From positions 558,001-622,000 of the forward strand of contig UWYS01000015.1 of NCBI GenBank assembly GCA_900291925.1: DNA of 64,000 nt. Reading direction: 5' to 3'. Numbering within the stretch: position 1 is the first letter of the stretch; each line of letters starts with the position of its first letter. Source of the stretch: Thecaphora thlaspeos (taxonomy: Eukaryota > Basidiomycota > Ustilaginomycetes > Urocystidales > Glomosporiaceae). The notes under the pieces are model-generated. The model did not search any database. It was not told the DNA's origin and worked only from the letters and a program-made list of their open reading frames with translations. The translations under genes were made by a program, and so were the position numbers. Of the stretch, positions 1-10,264 are shown one piece after another.

Positions 1-50
1 AATGCAAGGGGACAGGAGGGGAGGGATCAAAGGGGGGGGGGGGAACGTAC

Positions 51-1911
51 GATGGCGCTGCGGTGTGGTCCTTGCCAGCATTTTTGGCCGTTGGTGTAGA
101 TCTGTTGGAGCCAGTAGGCGTCCTGGTCTGGCGAAGAATCGCTGCGTGGGTTCCAGTTGGACCAGGTGCTGCAATGGGGCGACAGCATGCGCGAACGGGA
201 GGGAAATCGTGAGACCAAGTTGGACTCAGCAAACTAGCCAGTGGCAGAAGACGATCGACAGTGGCGACGAGACGGCCGTGCTGCTACTCACCCGAGTGTC
301 ACCTGAGCGTCGTGCTTGTTCGGGATTTGCTTGACCCGCCCAAAGAAGCAGTACTCGTACGTGTACTCGCCCATGTCCTTCTGTACGCACTTGTTCTCGA
401 GCGCCTTGAATTCCATCTGGCGTCCGTACTTGGTGCCGAAGCTCTCGAGCTTGCCCTTGGTCGACGAGAGGTCCGCCTCGACCCTGCGCAGGCGGGCCTC
501 GGCATCGTTGTGGGCGCGTCTGGCCAGCGCGACATTCTCCGGCTCCGAGCTACCGCCGTCGACACCGCCGCCGTTCTTGGGCCGCATGCGCTTGACGTCC
601 TTGATGACGTTGGCCTTGATCAGCACGTCGAGGAGCGTGTCGACCATGGCCTCAAAGTAGGGGACCAAGGGGTCGGGCAGATACTCGTGGATGCGGAAGA
701 GGAGGCCGGTGTCGACGTCCGAGACGACGTGCGAATCGCCCGCGCCCGCCAGGCCGCCGTCCATTAGCTCGAGCACGCTCGCCGTCGCGAGGTCCGTCAC
801 CTTCTGCGCACTCCACTCGCCGTCGTCAAACAACTCCCGAACCTTGATGTTTTCCGCATTGATGTCGGCGTCCTTGTCGATCTCCGCCTGGTCGTCCTGG
901 TCTCCTTGTTCTTCGGTCTTTGCGGAAGTGTCGATGCCGCGCCATTCCTTGTAGGCAACGACGGCGCCCTTGACGGCCATGTCCTGGTAGTTTGGGTTGT
1001 AGCCGCGCGCCAGGTCGTCGAGGAGCAGCGTGAGCGTCTTAAGCTCCTCTTTTAGCTTGGCGTTCTTGTCAACCAGCGTCTTCATGGCCGACTGGTGCGA
1101 CGTCAACGTGGCATAGAGCGCTGCAGAAGGGAAGGAGTCCAAAGGTGGAAAAGAAGGTCGGAGAACAGGCGCTGCGTCAGTCGGTCGGTCGGCCAGGGAG
1201 GGGGCGAGCGCATATTCCGGCAGAAGAGAGGCAAGGCCAGGGGTACGCACGTGTCTTGATCTTTGCGTCGATGACGGCCTTGTCCATGGACTCTGCCTGG
1301 TCGAGAGCGCGCCTGGTCCTCTGCTCGTTTTCTCTGGCCACTTGGATTTCGACCTCTAGCCTTACGAGGTCGCTCTCGAGCGTTTCGCGTTCCTTGTTGC
1401 CATCTGCGATGTAGCGGTCTCTGATCTTTGCACCGGCCTTGCGGATGTTTTCGAGCTCTGCGGCCCTTTTGCGATACTCCTTGCCGACCTTTTGGCAACG
1501 GTCTTGGCACTGCACCTTGCCGTCTGTCTCGTCTGAGCCGTCGCAGCACTCTGGGTCGCAGATGCCGTCGTTTACGCGGTTGGAGCGTAGGCGTGCGGGG
1601 ATGTGGCCCTTATTGTGGCAGTAGAAGGACGAGTTAGGGCATGCGGATGTGCCCGGCTCGTCGGAGCCGTCTGGACAGTCGCAGTAGTCGTCGTTTACGG
1701 CGGACCACTTTATGTCGAGGGAACCGTCGAGGCACTTCCAGCGCTGCTGTCCGTCCTGGTTGGTATAGGGGGTGTACTTGTGTGCGTCGGCGGGTGCTAC
1801 GCCGCGGACTACGTTGGACGACGAGGAGGAAGAGGAGGAGGAGGCCGAGGCGGACGCAGAGAAGGCAGAGGCAGCGACGCCAGCTGCGAGGGCGAGGTTG
1901 ACCTTGACCAT
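51..1911 (-). CDS. GTB1: Glucosidase II beta subunit (PRKCSH/GTB1-like), 3' end off the left edge
   Basis: Non-catalytic ER-luminal subunit of glucosidase II, which trims glucose from N-glycans in the calnexin cycle; that role is known for the family. Three exons are visible on the minus strand: 1911-1251, 1120-292 and 168-51. The phases agree at both joins, and a GTACGT donor at position 50 sends the rest of the gene out of the window. The start at 1911 gives a signal peptide (MVKVNLALAAGVAASAFSAS). Two LDL-receptor class A-type repeats follow (CDCPDGSDEPG, then CDPECCDGSDETDG), then a coiled coil (about residues 140-225) and an acidic middle. Exon 3 (GTWSNWNPRSDS..., ending in WQGPHRSAIV) looks like the start of the mannose-6-phosphate-receptor-homology domain that binds mannose. 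The ER-retention C-terminus is not visible. It is divergent from the dynein light chain gene, with 405 bp between the start codons. Confidence 0.93.
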
Positions 1912-2316
1912 GGCGGCGGGGGCGGGGAGAGGGACGAGGAGGGGTGGTGAGAGGAGGAAAGAGAAACGACGAGCGACGACGAGCGAAGCACGGTGGGGGG
2001 GGGGGCGCGGGCCGTGGGGTGTGGGGCGTGGGCGAGGGCGAGGGCGAGTTGAGTTGGCTTTGCGACGTGCGAGCGAGCAGCGCGAGTTCGGGCCACCTGC
2101 AAGGCCACCTGGCGCTGGCTGTGCCCTGCGGCGGCGCCCGCCTTGGGCCAACAGAAAATGCGTCCGGACAGAGTCGTGCGAGTGCCGTGCGCCGTGCACC
2201 GTGCACCGTGTTGCTCTCGCGCTCTTTCGTCGTTGCTCTTGTCCTTGCTCTTTCCGTCGTCCCTTTTCCCTTTCCCTTTCTTCGCCTTGCCTCCTCGTCC
2301 TCCACTGCCAGCAGCC

Positions 2317-3472
2317 ATGGCTACCAGCAGCCCCTACCTCGGCGCAAGCAGCGCAAAGGCCCAATCCACCTTCGCGTCGCCTGTCCCTCCCTCGCTCGCA
2401 CAGCTAGCCTCGCAAACGCACTCCCTCTCGCACCACGCATCGCTCCGGCACTCGGCTCCCTCGTCTTGCGCAGAAGGCAGTTCAAGCATCGCAGAACCAT
2501 CTCCGTCATCAGCCACGGCACCATCCGCTAGAACAAAGTCAGTTTTACCACCCAAGTCCTACAGACACAAGCGCCACGAGCGCCGTCGACTGACGGACCT
2601 TCCCCTCCCCTCGTTGCGCATCAGCTTCGACCCACAAGGCGTGTTACAGCCCCAGCTCTCCCAGATACTGTCGAGCAGCTTGCACAACGAGAGGTGGGAC
2701 AAGCTGGACAAGACCATCAACCGAACGCTCAGCAGGCGTGTCGCAGAGGTGGTAAAGGCGAGGATGCTCGGTGAGTGCGCTAGGACCCCATCGCCCGGAT
2801 AAGTGCAGATGGGCCACAACGCTCACGAGATCATCCTTCTCCTCGACGTCGTGCCGCTCCTCTGGCACCCACGCAGAGATCGAGCCAAAAGGTGTGTCGT
2901 CCGACGAGCGCGGCCGAAATCACACAGAGCGCGTTGCTGACGCTGTCCGCTGGCTGGGCCGTTCTGCCCTCTCTCGTCGTCCTCAGGCTTCAAGTACATC
3001 GTCCAAGTGCAGCTGGTGGAGAACCTCGGGCAAGGCGGAAGGTGAGTCCCGCCCATCCTGCCCATCGCGAGACTCGCTTGTGACTCTCGCTGGTCGGTCA
3101 AACAGCCATACTGACAAGCCGGTTCTCTTGCACCTCTCGCATCCGCTCGTCCGCAGAGGTGAGCTCGAGACCCACTCTCTCAGTCGCCCGACATCTTGGA
3201 GCCTGCTCCGACCGACGAGGGGGCACTGACCTCGTGCTGCTCTCTGACCCTCCTCCAACACAGCCGACCTAGCATGCCATTGGGAAGACACCGACAGCGT
3301 CATCCAAGAGATGTACGCAAACGTGAGTTGGTCCCTGCCCTGCTCGCACCACGTTCCGGAACGATACTCTGACTCCTCTCCTCCACCCTTCGATACCCCG
3401 GCGCGTCACGACGTGACACATGAACAGGACACGTTGATCTGTACCGTCCTCTGCTTCGCTGTGCAAACATAG
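2317..3472 (+). CDS. Tctex1-family dynein light chain, six exons including a 2-nt exon
   Basis: Cytoplasmic dynein light chain of the Tctex1 type, which links cargo and intermediate chain to the motor. Exons are 2317-2770, 2877-2891 (15 nt), 2987-3041, 3157-3158 (2 nt), 3264-3322 and 3428-3472, giving 209 aa. Residues 1-100 are a Ser/Pro-rich, basic tail. The Tctex1 fold follows: LRISFDPQGVLQPQLSQIL, then EPKGFKYIVQVQLVENLGQG, then ADLACHWEDTDS and the final strand NDTLICTVLCFAVQT. All introns are 95-115 nt. Skipping the 2-nt exon puts the last two exons out of frame, whereas including it gives the family spacing between the GQG turn and CHW. I chose the start at 2317 because it is the first ATG after the pyrimidine-rich leader; an in-frame ATG at 2143 would add 58 unlikely residues. 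It converges on SUS1. Confidence 0.87.
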
Positions 3473-3671
3473 CACCACTCGTCTCCTTGCCCTTCCATTT
3501 CGAGATGCAACGAAACACGAGACGTCTCCTTGATTATACCCCAGCCTCTGTGCCCCGTCGAGCCTGCTTGTGCGATGTGTGCGTGTGCGTGTGCGTGTGC
3601 GATGGCGGTGCCTACAAAGCCACAACGGCAATGGCCATAGCCAAAGAAAGGGCGCGGCTTGTCGCTTGACT

Positions 3672-4283
3672 CTACGCATCCTCGAGGTTCCTATCGAGGA
3701 AGTCACGTAGCAGCGATACGATATGACTCTTGATATGTGTCGGAATTGTCTCTAGGTCGTTTCAATTCGATGCGGGGAGTATGGATGAGCTACCAAACAA
3801 ACGAACCCGCAAGAAAGCAAGAAAGCAGGGAGGAATGGAAAGAATGCGAAGGGGGGGGGGGGGGGACGTACCTTTGGCATGTGGTGTGAGGGAAGACATC
3901 AGGTCGTGTATAGATAGAGATTGTTGTTGTTTTGCCAGCTCTATTGATTGTCGTCGTATTTCTCATATCAGTATCGGTATGGAGGAGAGTGAGAGGGGAA
4001 GAGAGAGAGGGAGAGGGAGAAGACGTACCGAGTGCATGACCATTCAATTCCCCTTCCCACCCACTGTCGTCCAACATTCTTTTGAGAAGAGTTGAGAGTC
4101 TGAGCGTTTGCAGAACGACACAAGATCGTTGGAGAGAAGAATGAGAATGAGTATAGAAAAGCGCGCGAAGAAGGGCGGAACAATGGGAGAGACCGGGACG
4201 TACCGAGCCCATTCGCCAGTGGCGACGAGACGTTGGTGTAAGGCGTTGTAGAGATCGTCGTTGCTTAGTTCACCTTCTTCCAT
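3672..4283 (-). CDS. SUS1: Sus1/ENY2, SAGA deubiquitinase module and TREX-2 subunit
   Basis: Small nuclear protein shared by the SAGA deubiquitinating module and the TREX-2 mRNA-export complex (known for the family). Four exons, 4283-4204, 4099-4029, 3961-3872 and 3751-3672, join in phase to give 106 aa. Exon 1 begins MEEGELSNDDLYNALHQRLV and runs into TGEW. Exon 2 gives LSTLLKRMLDDSGWEGELN, matching the conserved R/L-L-x-x-x-L-x-x-x-GW helix. Exon 3 contains IHDLMSSLTPHAK, and exon 4 ends ETIPTHIKSHIVSLLRDFL and then DRNLEDA. The order and spacing of the helices match ENY2. The gene is easy to miss because each exon is short (71-90 nt). It is divergent from SFM1 (327 bp apart), a chromatin/RNA factor next to a ribosomal-protein methyltransferase. 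Confidence 0.92.
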
Positions 4284-4609
4284 CGTAAGTCGTTCGTGTG
4301 AGGAGGAAGTTGCGTCGTGTTGGTGGTGGTGGTGGTGGTGTAAGGTGTGAGATGGATGGGTGGGTTGAGAATTGGGGGTGTGGGCCGGCGCGTCGGGGCG
4401 AGCTCACGCTCTTGGTTCTTGCTCCACTTTTGCGCGCCGCTTTCGGAAGACGGGAAACGGGCAACGGGAAACGGGCAACGGGCGACCGTCGATTTTTACT
4501 TTTTACTTTTTCTCGCCTTGAGCGCTCCTTGCTCCTGACCATCACCACCAACCACCAACAGCCACCATCATCACGCTCCATCCATCCTCCTCTCCTCATC
4601 CCTCCCACC

Positions 4610-5455
4610 ATGTCCACACGACCACAATACGTAATCGAACATCTGGAAGATCTAGACGACGACTCACCTTCGACGTTCCCCCACTGGGCGCTATTGGAAT
4701 ACACGCACATGCTCACCCTCGTCGGCGCCGGTTCCACCGTGCACTTTACCTCTCTCTCTCCACGCAACATTGAATCTCTTCGGAATCTTCTTTCCACATC
4801 CCCCATCCCTTCCTCTGGTCGCGCTGATTTCGAACTACACACGCAAGGTATACTTTCACTCATCGATTCTTTCGGAGTTGGTATTGAAAGTGTTTGTCTA
4901 CTCGATCCAAAAGCTTCCAAACCCGTTTCGTCCCGAGCGCAGGGAAACGGTGAAGAGGAGGCGTTCAAGTTTTATCTATTCGGTGGCATTCTAGGTGATG
5001 ATCCTCCCAGGGACAGGACGGCTGCTTTGAGAAATATGGGGTTCCCAGGTAGACATCTGGGTCCTGTACAGATGACTACCGATACCGCTGTGGGTGTTAC
5101 GAAAAGAGTGGTGGAAGATGGTATGATCATGGGTCTAGATGATGAACACGCTAAAGGTCAAGTTATACAGTGGATTCAATATCCTCAACTCAACTTCGAA
5201 AAGGGTGAAAGCGTAAGTTGTACCTTAGTTTCCACGTCGATGCCGCCACGCCGCAATGACCAGATTTCACAACCTGACACATCTGATGATGACCTCCTTA
5301 CTCACAACGATATACGAAACCAGGTCGAGATGCCGTTCAGGTACATGGTCGATCCCATCCTCACCGACCAAACCAACGGTGACCCGCAACCTCTCATGCC
5401 AACCGGAATGCGTCAACTCATCCGAAAAGACCTCGATAGGAGTTTCGAGTTCTAG
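4610..5455 (+). CDS. SFM1: Sfm1-type SPOUT protein arginine methyltransferase
   Basis: Yeast Sfm1 monomethylates an arginine of ribosomal protein uS3; it has the SPOUT/trefoil-knot fold rather than the usual PRMT fold (known for the family). Exons 4610-5212 and 5324-5455 give 244 aa. The N-terminus (YVIEHLEDLDDDSPSTFPHW, then ALLEYTHML) and the block FGGILGDDPPRDRT match the family, as do QMTTDTAVGVTKRVV and the C-terminal VEMPFRYMVD followed by PLMPTGMRQLIRKDL. The intron (5213-5323, 111 nt) is divisible by three and contains no in-frame stop, so the unspliced message would encode a protein with 37 extra residues between FEKGES and VEMPFR. Splicing is favoured because those residues interrupt a conserved block and the GTAAGT/CAG signals are good. 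Confidence 0.93.
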   Translation: MSTRPQYVIEHLEDLDDDSPSTFPHWALLEYTHMLTLVGAGSTVHFTSLSPRNIESLRNLLSTSPIPSSGRADFELHTQGILSLIDSFGVGIESVCLLDPKASKPVSSRAQGNGEEEAFKFYLFGGILGDDPPRDRTAALRNMGFPGRHLGPVQMTTDTAVGVTKRVVEDGMIMGLDDEHAKGQVIQWIQYPQLNFEKGESVSCTLVSTSMPPRRNDQISQPDTSDDDLLTHNDIRNQVEMPFRYMVDPILTDQTNGDPQPLMPTGMRQLIRKDLDRSFEF

Positions 5456-5859
5456 ACATCCTCAACCTCACTCGATACAACTCGGCTCTACAACTCTCTG
5501 TATGGCGCATGACAAGCAGCGGGAATGGAGGGAAAGGGAAATAGTGTTGAGACCAATTAATACAGATGATTTGAGACGCCAGACGTGCGATCGAGGGAAC
5601 AAAGAGACTAGAGGGTGGGTGGCAAGGGGCGAGTGAGGAGAAACGTGCTGTGTGCTGGTGTGGTGCCATCTATCGCTGGGAAGAGGTGGGGGCGAGATGT
5701 GGGTATGTTGAACGACCCTTTGCTTAAGTGAAGAGGCTCATGGGAGACGGGGAAAAAAAATACAAGACCAAAGTGGCGAGGCGAGACGAGACAACCTCGT
5801 ATACGGGAGCAGGAATGCGGCGGGGAGGAGGTCGAAGGAAGAGCAGGGAGCCACGTAGG

Positions 5860-7631
5860 CTACCTCTTCCTGATCAAGCTCAGGAACTCCTCCCTCGTCT
5901 TTTGACGATCCCTGAACACGCCGAGCATGCAGCTCGTCACGGTGCTGGCGCCGGGCTTCTGGACGCCGCGCATCGCCATGCACAGGTGCTCGCACTCCAC
6001 CACCACCGCCACTCCCTGCGGCCGCAGCGCCTCGTCCAGCGCCAGGGCCACCTGCTTCGTCAGGCGCTCCTGCACCTGCAGCCGTCGCGCGAACGTCTCG
6101 GCGATCCGCGCCAGCTTCGAGAGGCCGATGACCAGGCGGTTCGGGATGTAGCCGATATGGATCTGCGCGGGGCAAAGGGGCGAGGCAGAGGGAAGGGGAG
6201 AGGTTCAGTCACATAGCGTGTTTGCATGGCAGAGAGGGAGCCGACAAGGCAAAGGGGACGCAACGCACCTTGCCGGTGAAGGGGACCATGTGGTGCTCGC
6301 AGAGGCTGAAGATGTCAATGTCGCGCACAATGACCATCTCGTCGTGTTCCTCGTCGAAGATGGCATTGGCGATCACGTCTGTGGCCGGCGAAGGCGCGAT
6401 AGGGCAAGGGCGGAGAGGGGATGAGAGGAAAGAGAGGGAGGCCGTCATTCGTCGCGGGTACACCGCACGCAAGCGACATAGCACGGCTCGGCATGGCAGG
6501 CACGCCTCTCGCGCACTCACCACTGAGGCGGACCTCGTAGCCCCTCGTCATCCAGAGCAGCGCCTTGGCATACCGCTCCGGTGTCTGCTTGATGCCGTTG
6601 CGCTCTGGGTCTTCTCCGAGGCACTCGAGCACCGTCCGGACGGCCTCGGCGAGGCGCTTTTCGTTGGCGGCGGCCTGTGCGGGCGTGTGGTTGAGGCGGT
6701 CGAGGGTGGCCTTTGCGGGCCATCCGAGGCCGTCCTTGTCCATGACGGGGGTCTGCGTCCCGCTGGCCTGCCAGGATGCGCCCATGTAGGTCTTTTCGCC
6801 GGTGGGCGTGCCGAGCCCGCCGCCTCTTGTGGCGTGGACGACGTCCGGGCCGAGGATGCCGCCATTGGCGTTGATGTTGGAGAGATGCATGCGGGAGCCG
6901 GACGCGAGCGAGTGGGAGGAGCTCTGCCGGCTCAGCAGGGCGGCGGCGGCCGCCTGGGCGTGCGAGTGGTGAGCAGCGGCTGCGGCGGCGGCTGCCGAGG
7001 TGGAGGAAGAGGAAGAGGGCGGGAATCGTGAGCTGACGGATGGGGGGGGTGAGGAGAGAGTGGCCTGGATGGCGGATGAGGAGCTCGACGAAAGGCCGGG
7101 GCTGGCGGAGCCGAGGCTGAGCGACGACGTCATCTGCGAGGTGGTGCGGCTGCGCGAGTCCAGCTGTCCATTGACGTGCGGTTGTTGCATGGCGGCGGCG
7201 GCGGCGGCGGCGGAGGAGGAAGGTTCGAAGAAAGGTACATCGGCAGAGTTGGTGGCAGCAGCGTGGTCGGAGATGGGGCCGGGATCACGGCCGCAGTCGA
7301 GACCATGACCGTCGTCGGCGAGGTTGGGGTCAGCGTGAGCGTCTGCGGCTGTGCGGCTGCGGTCGAGGTTAGGAATGGGGTGTGCTGCGGCGGAGATGGA
7401 AGCCGAAAGGCCCTTTAGGTCGTTGGATGTCATGTTTGCGCGCGAGAGGGCGGATGCGAAGAAGTCGTCAAAGAAGGCGGAGCCGCCGTCGTGCGGGGTT
7501 GCGGTCGACGAGGAGGAGGAGGAGGAGGAGGTGGTGGTGGTGGTGGTGGTGGTGATGGGCCGGGTTGTCTGCGACGCCGTGGTGTCTTGCGTTGTGGGTG
7601 GTGCAGCGTTGGAAAAAGGCGGAGACGACAT
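5860..7631 (-). CDS. FOL2: GTP cyclohydrolase I with a long low-complexity N-terminus
   Basis: Converts GTP to 7,8-dihydroneopterin triphosphate, the first step to folate and tetrahydrobiopterin (known). Exons 7631-6521, 6378-6269 and 6162-5860 are in phase and give about 507 aa. The catalytic domain occupies only the last 200 residues: [50 protein letters not shown] with the zinc-binding Cys-His, [19 protein letters not shown], and [17 protein letters not shown] with the remaining metal ligands, ending FLSLIRKR. The first 300 or so residues are Ser/Thr/Ala/Gln-rich with poly-Ala, poly-Ser and poly-Thr runs, which is longer than in most fungal homologues. ATG 7631 is the first in-frame ATG. 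It is divergent from XPT1 across 659 bp; both enzymes use purine-nucleotide chemistry, so shared control is possible but not shown. Confidence 0.95.
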
Positions 7632-8290
7632 GTTGTCGCCGGGTGATGGTGACGGTGGTGGTGAAGGGGACCGAGGTGCGCTGTCTCTCTGAGCATGGAG
7701 AGATGGCGAGGGAGGACACTTGCTAGGGATGGCAGCGCGAACAAGGCGGCCGCCGCTGCATTTTGTATTCAACCAGAGAGAGGCCACTCTGCTCTAATCA
7801 TTCTTGGCCTTTTTCGCCTTTTTCGCCTTGCTTTTGTTTTTAATTTCCTCCGCACCGCCCCGCCCGGCCCCGCCCGGCCCGTGGCCTGTGCGCCACGTCT
7901 GACTCGCGCGCACGGACACACGCCGGCAAGCGTTTCACAGGCCCCCGTCAGCAGCCAACAAAGAAGCTTGCACGCGCTTGCAAGCACTCCCGCCAGCCAG
8001 CGTCGGAGGCTTGGTCTTTTCACACAGCAGCACAGGGCGGCTGCGCGTGGACAGCGACCGCGCCGGATGTCGGACCGTCATCGCCCGTCGCCCATTTTTT
8101 GTCGACGTTTTTTTCTTCTTTGTTGGTGCATTCTTCTGGCCGCTGAAGCAAAGGTTGTCGCCCCGCCCTCTGCACCTGCCTCGTCGTCACCTCTCCATCT
8201 TTCTTCTTTCTTCCCCTCCTCTGGCCATTGCCTACCCGCAACAGCATCTTGCCACACAGCTCCCCCACTCATCCTCCACCGTCCACCGCC
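7632..8290. promoter_or_regulatory. Shared upstream region of the GTP cyclohydrolase I and XPT1 genes
   Basis: These 659 bp separate two divergent start codons. The XPT1-proximal half is strongly pyrimidine-rich on the plus strand (TTTTTCGCCTTTTTCGCC at about 7808 and further C/T tracts at 8100-8290), typical of fungal leaders. No TATA box or known operator could be assigned. Confidence 0.5.
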
Positions 8291-9244
8291 ATGTCACTCG
8301 ACCAGCTCCCCGACGACCACTACCGTCCCACCTACGAGGATATCCACATCTCCATCGGCCGGTCGGCGCGCCAGATCAAGGATGAGTTTGACCCGGACCT
8401 CATGGTCGCCATCGGCGGCGGCGGCTTCTACCCGGCCCGCGTGCTCCGCACCTTCCTCAAGAAGCCCAGCGCACTCGACCCCACCAAGCTTCGCAACATC
8501 CCCATCCAGGCCATCGGCCTCAGCCTCTACGAAGAGGTCTCCGGAACCTCCGAGGGCCAGATCGGCAACGAAGTCGTGCGCACACAGTGGCTCGACGCAA
8601 AGACCGTCAGCGACCGCAAGGGCGCCGCCAAGCTCGAGGAGGGCAAGGACGCCGGCGGCCTCCTTGGCAAGAACGTCCTCATCGTCGACGAGGTCGACGA
8701 CTCCCGCACCACCCTCCAGTGCGTATGTGCCGCCCTGTATGCTGCGCGTCTGCAGCCTGCTTGCTCGTGCTGCTCCTGCCGTGCTCCCGCTCGGCAAAGC
8801 GTGTCGACGTGCAGTCTGGCTGACCCCCCCACGCTCCCTCTCGTCTCGTCTCGTCTCGTGCTCCTCCCCCTCGTCGCTCGTCTTTCTCTCCGTCTCCGGC
8901 CCACCAGGTACGCCTACTCGGAGCTGCTCAAGGACGTCAAGCAGGCCATCGCCAACCTCTCTGCCGAGGAGCGCGCCGCGCTGCCGCCCACACGGTTCGC
9001 CATCTTTGTCGTGCACAACAAGGAAAAGACGGGCGGCAAGCGCGGCACGCTCCCCATCCTCGCCGCCAACCTGGCAAAGGGCGAGGACAAGGTGGTCGAC
9101 GGCGTCAGCGAGGGCGTCCGCTACTACACCATCCAGGACACGGGTGACGTGTGGATCTCCTATCCCTGGGAGGAGGAGGACATTGTCGAGCACAACCGTC
9201 TCGCCGCCCTCGCAAAGAAGCTCCAGATCAACCAGGCCAAGTAG
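8291..9244 (+). CDS. XPT1: Xanthine phosphoribosyltransferase (Xpt1-like)
   Basis: Purine-salvage enzyme that attaches ribose-5-phosphate from PRPP to xanthine/hypoxanthine (known family role); cytosolic. Exons 8291-8718 and 8908-9244 give 254 aa. The N-terminal YEDIHISIGRSARQIKDEF and MVAIGGGGFYPARVLRTFL match fungal Xpt1, and the PRPP loop VLIVDEVDDSRTTLQYAYSE spans the splice junction exactly, which fixes the intron. The C-terminus has YYTIQDTGDVWISYPWEE. The 189-nt intron is a multiple of three and stop-free, so unspliced RNA would insert 63 residues into the PRPP loop and should be inactive; it also contains a short TCTCG tandem repeat at about 8840. Confidence 0.95.
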   Translation: MSLDQLPDDHYRPTYEDIHISIGRSARQIKDEFDPDLMVAIGGGGFYPARVLRTFLKKPSALDPTKLRNIPIQAIGLSLYEEVSGTSEGQIGNEVVRTQWLDAKTVSDRKGAAKLEEGKDAGGLLGKNVLIVDEVDDSRTTLQCVCAALYAARLQPACSCCSCRAPARQSVSTCSLADPPTLPLVSSRLVLLPLVARLSLRLRPTRYAYSELLKDVKQAIANLSAEERAALPPTRFAIFVVHNKEKTGGKRGTLPILAANLAKGEDKVVDGVSEGVRYYTIQDTGDVWISYPWEEEDIVEHNRLAALAKKLQINQAK

Positions 9245-9544
9245 GGCCATGTCCCTCCCTTTCGATGCTGCCTACCCATCTCTCCTCTTGTCTTTTATCT
9301 TTATCTTTCCTTGGTCGCTGGGTTCTGGCGCCGCACCCAACCTCAAGCTGCGCTCTACCTGCCTTGCACCCTTTCCTTTCCTTCTTCCGCAACTGTATAA
9401 TGACATCCATGTCGTTTGGAGACCATCCCTCTTGCCGCCCAGGCAGTCTGCGCTGCTGCGTATGCAAGCTTCATGTTTGCAGCCTCCTCGCCATCGCTGC
9501 CGCAAGGGATCCTCGTGCGAGATGCGGTTTGAGGTCAGAGGTGG

Positions 9545-9990
9545 CGGATCGGGAGCCGCGCGGGTTAACCCATCAAGCGGGGGCTGCCTGCAAGTGCGAA
9601 ATCGGGACCGGCACGCATCGCACCAACAATCGCGACTATACGGAAGCCGCAAATATGTACAAATTCGGTGCGTTGCCCTGCTGTATTGGTCGGGGACCGC
9701 ATACTAAAACCAAATTGGGCACCACATCGCGTTGCCCCAACAATCGGGAGCCGCAAAAAACAACAAAAATGGGAACCATCGTGACCCTTAAAATCGGAAG
9801 CGGCAAAATTAAAGATGCAATCGGGAGCCTCAAGGGTTGTTCGGGCGCTGCTGGCACATGCAAAATCAGGGGCAACCCCGCTCGCCTCTACAATCGGGAA
9901 CTGCCTTCAAATACAAGGTGGGCAACTAGACCGCCCTGCCCCCCCCCAAAAATGGGAGCCGCAAGTTCAAATTAGTGGTCGGACCGCATG
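9545..9990 (+). repeat. Array of a degenerate 15-nt motif (consensus about aaTCGGGAnCCGCA)
   Basis: Downstream of XPT1, about fifteen diverged copies of a short motif recur every 20-57 nt. Clear ones are ATCGGGAGCCGC at 9549, AATCGGGACCGGCA at 9601, GGTCGGGGACCGCA at 9690, CAATCGGGAGCCGCAA at 9749, AAATCGGAAGCGGCAA at 9790, CAATCGGGAGCCTCAA at 9818, CAATCGGGAACTGCC at 9892, AAATGGGAGCCGCAA at 9950 and GGTCGGACCGCATGC at 9974. Spacers are often A-rich. The stretch stays open in one frame for long distances, but its translation looks like no protein and the frame is not shared with a gene. It is not a simple tandem repeat because spacing varies. Confidence 0.6.
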
Positions 9991-10111
9991 CGAGCGTTGC
10001 CCCTTCTATCGCACGAGACAGCTACCAGGCAAACGCTCAATCCTGCGCACGCACCAGCGAGAGGAAAGGGAAACGGAGGCGGCGAGGCGCGAGAGTCAGG
10101 GCCACGAGACC

Positions 10112-10112
<1 letters not shown>

Positions 10113-10148
<36 letters not shown>

Positions 10149-10264
10149 AGAGGCACAGGCCAACGCAGGGAGGCTCAACAGAGCGCAGGGAGCCGCGCGC
10201 GGATCGAACAGAAGCGAAGAGGCCCCGCCCCGCCCGCCCGCTTGCACGCACGCACGCACGCACG
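10113..10264. repeat. Two tetranucleotide microsatellites, (GCAA)n and (GCAC)n
   Basis: An 8-unit GCAA run lies at 10113-10146 and a 5-unit GCAC run at about 10244-10264. Both are in the GC-rich upstream region of the two-RRM gene and are likely replication-slippage products. Confidence 0.85.

Noticed and set aside
2143..2316. Upstream in-frame start for the dynein light chain gene
   Set aside because: The added 58 residues come from a pyrimidine-rich leader and have no family match.
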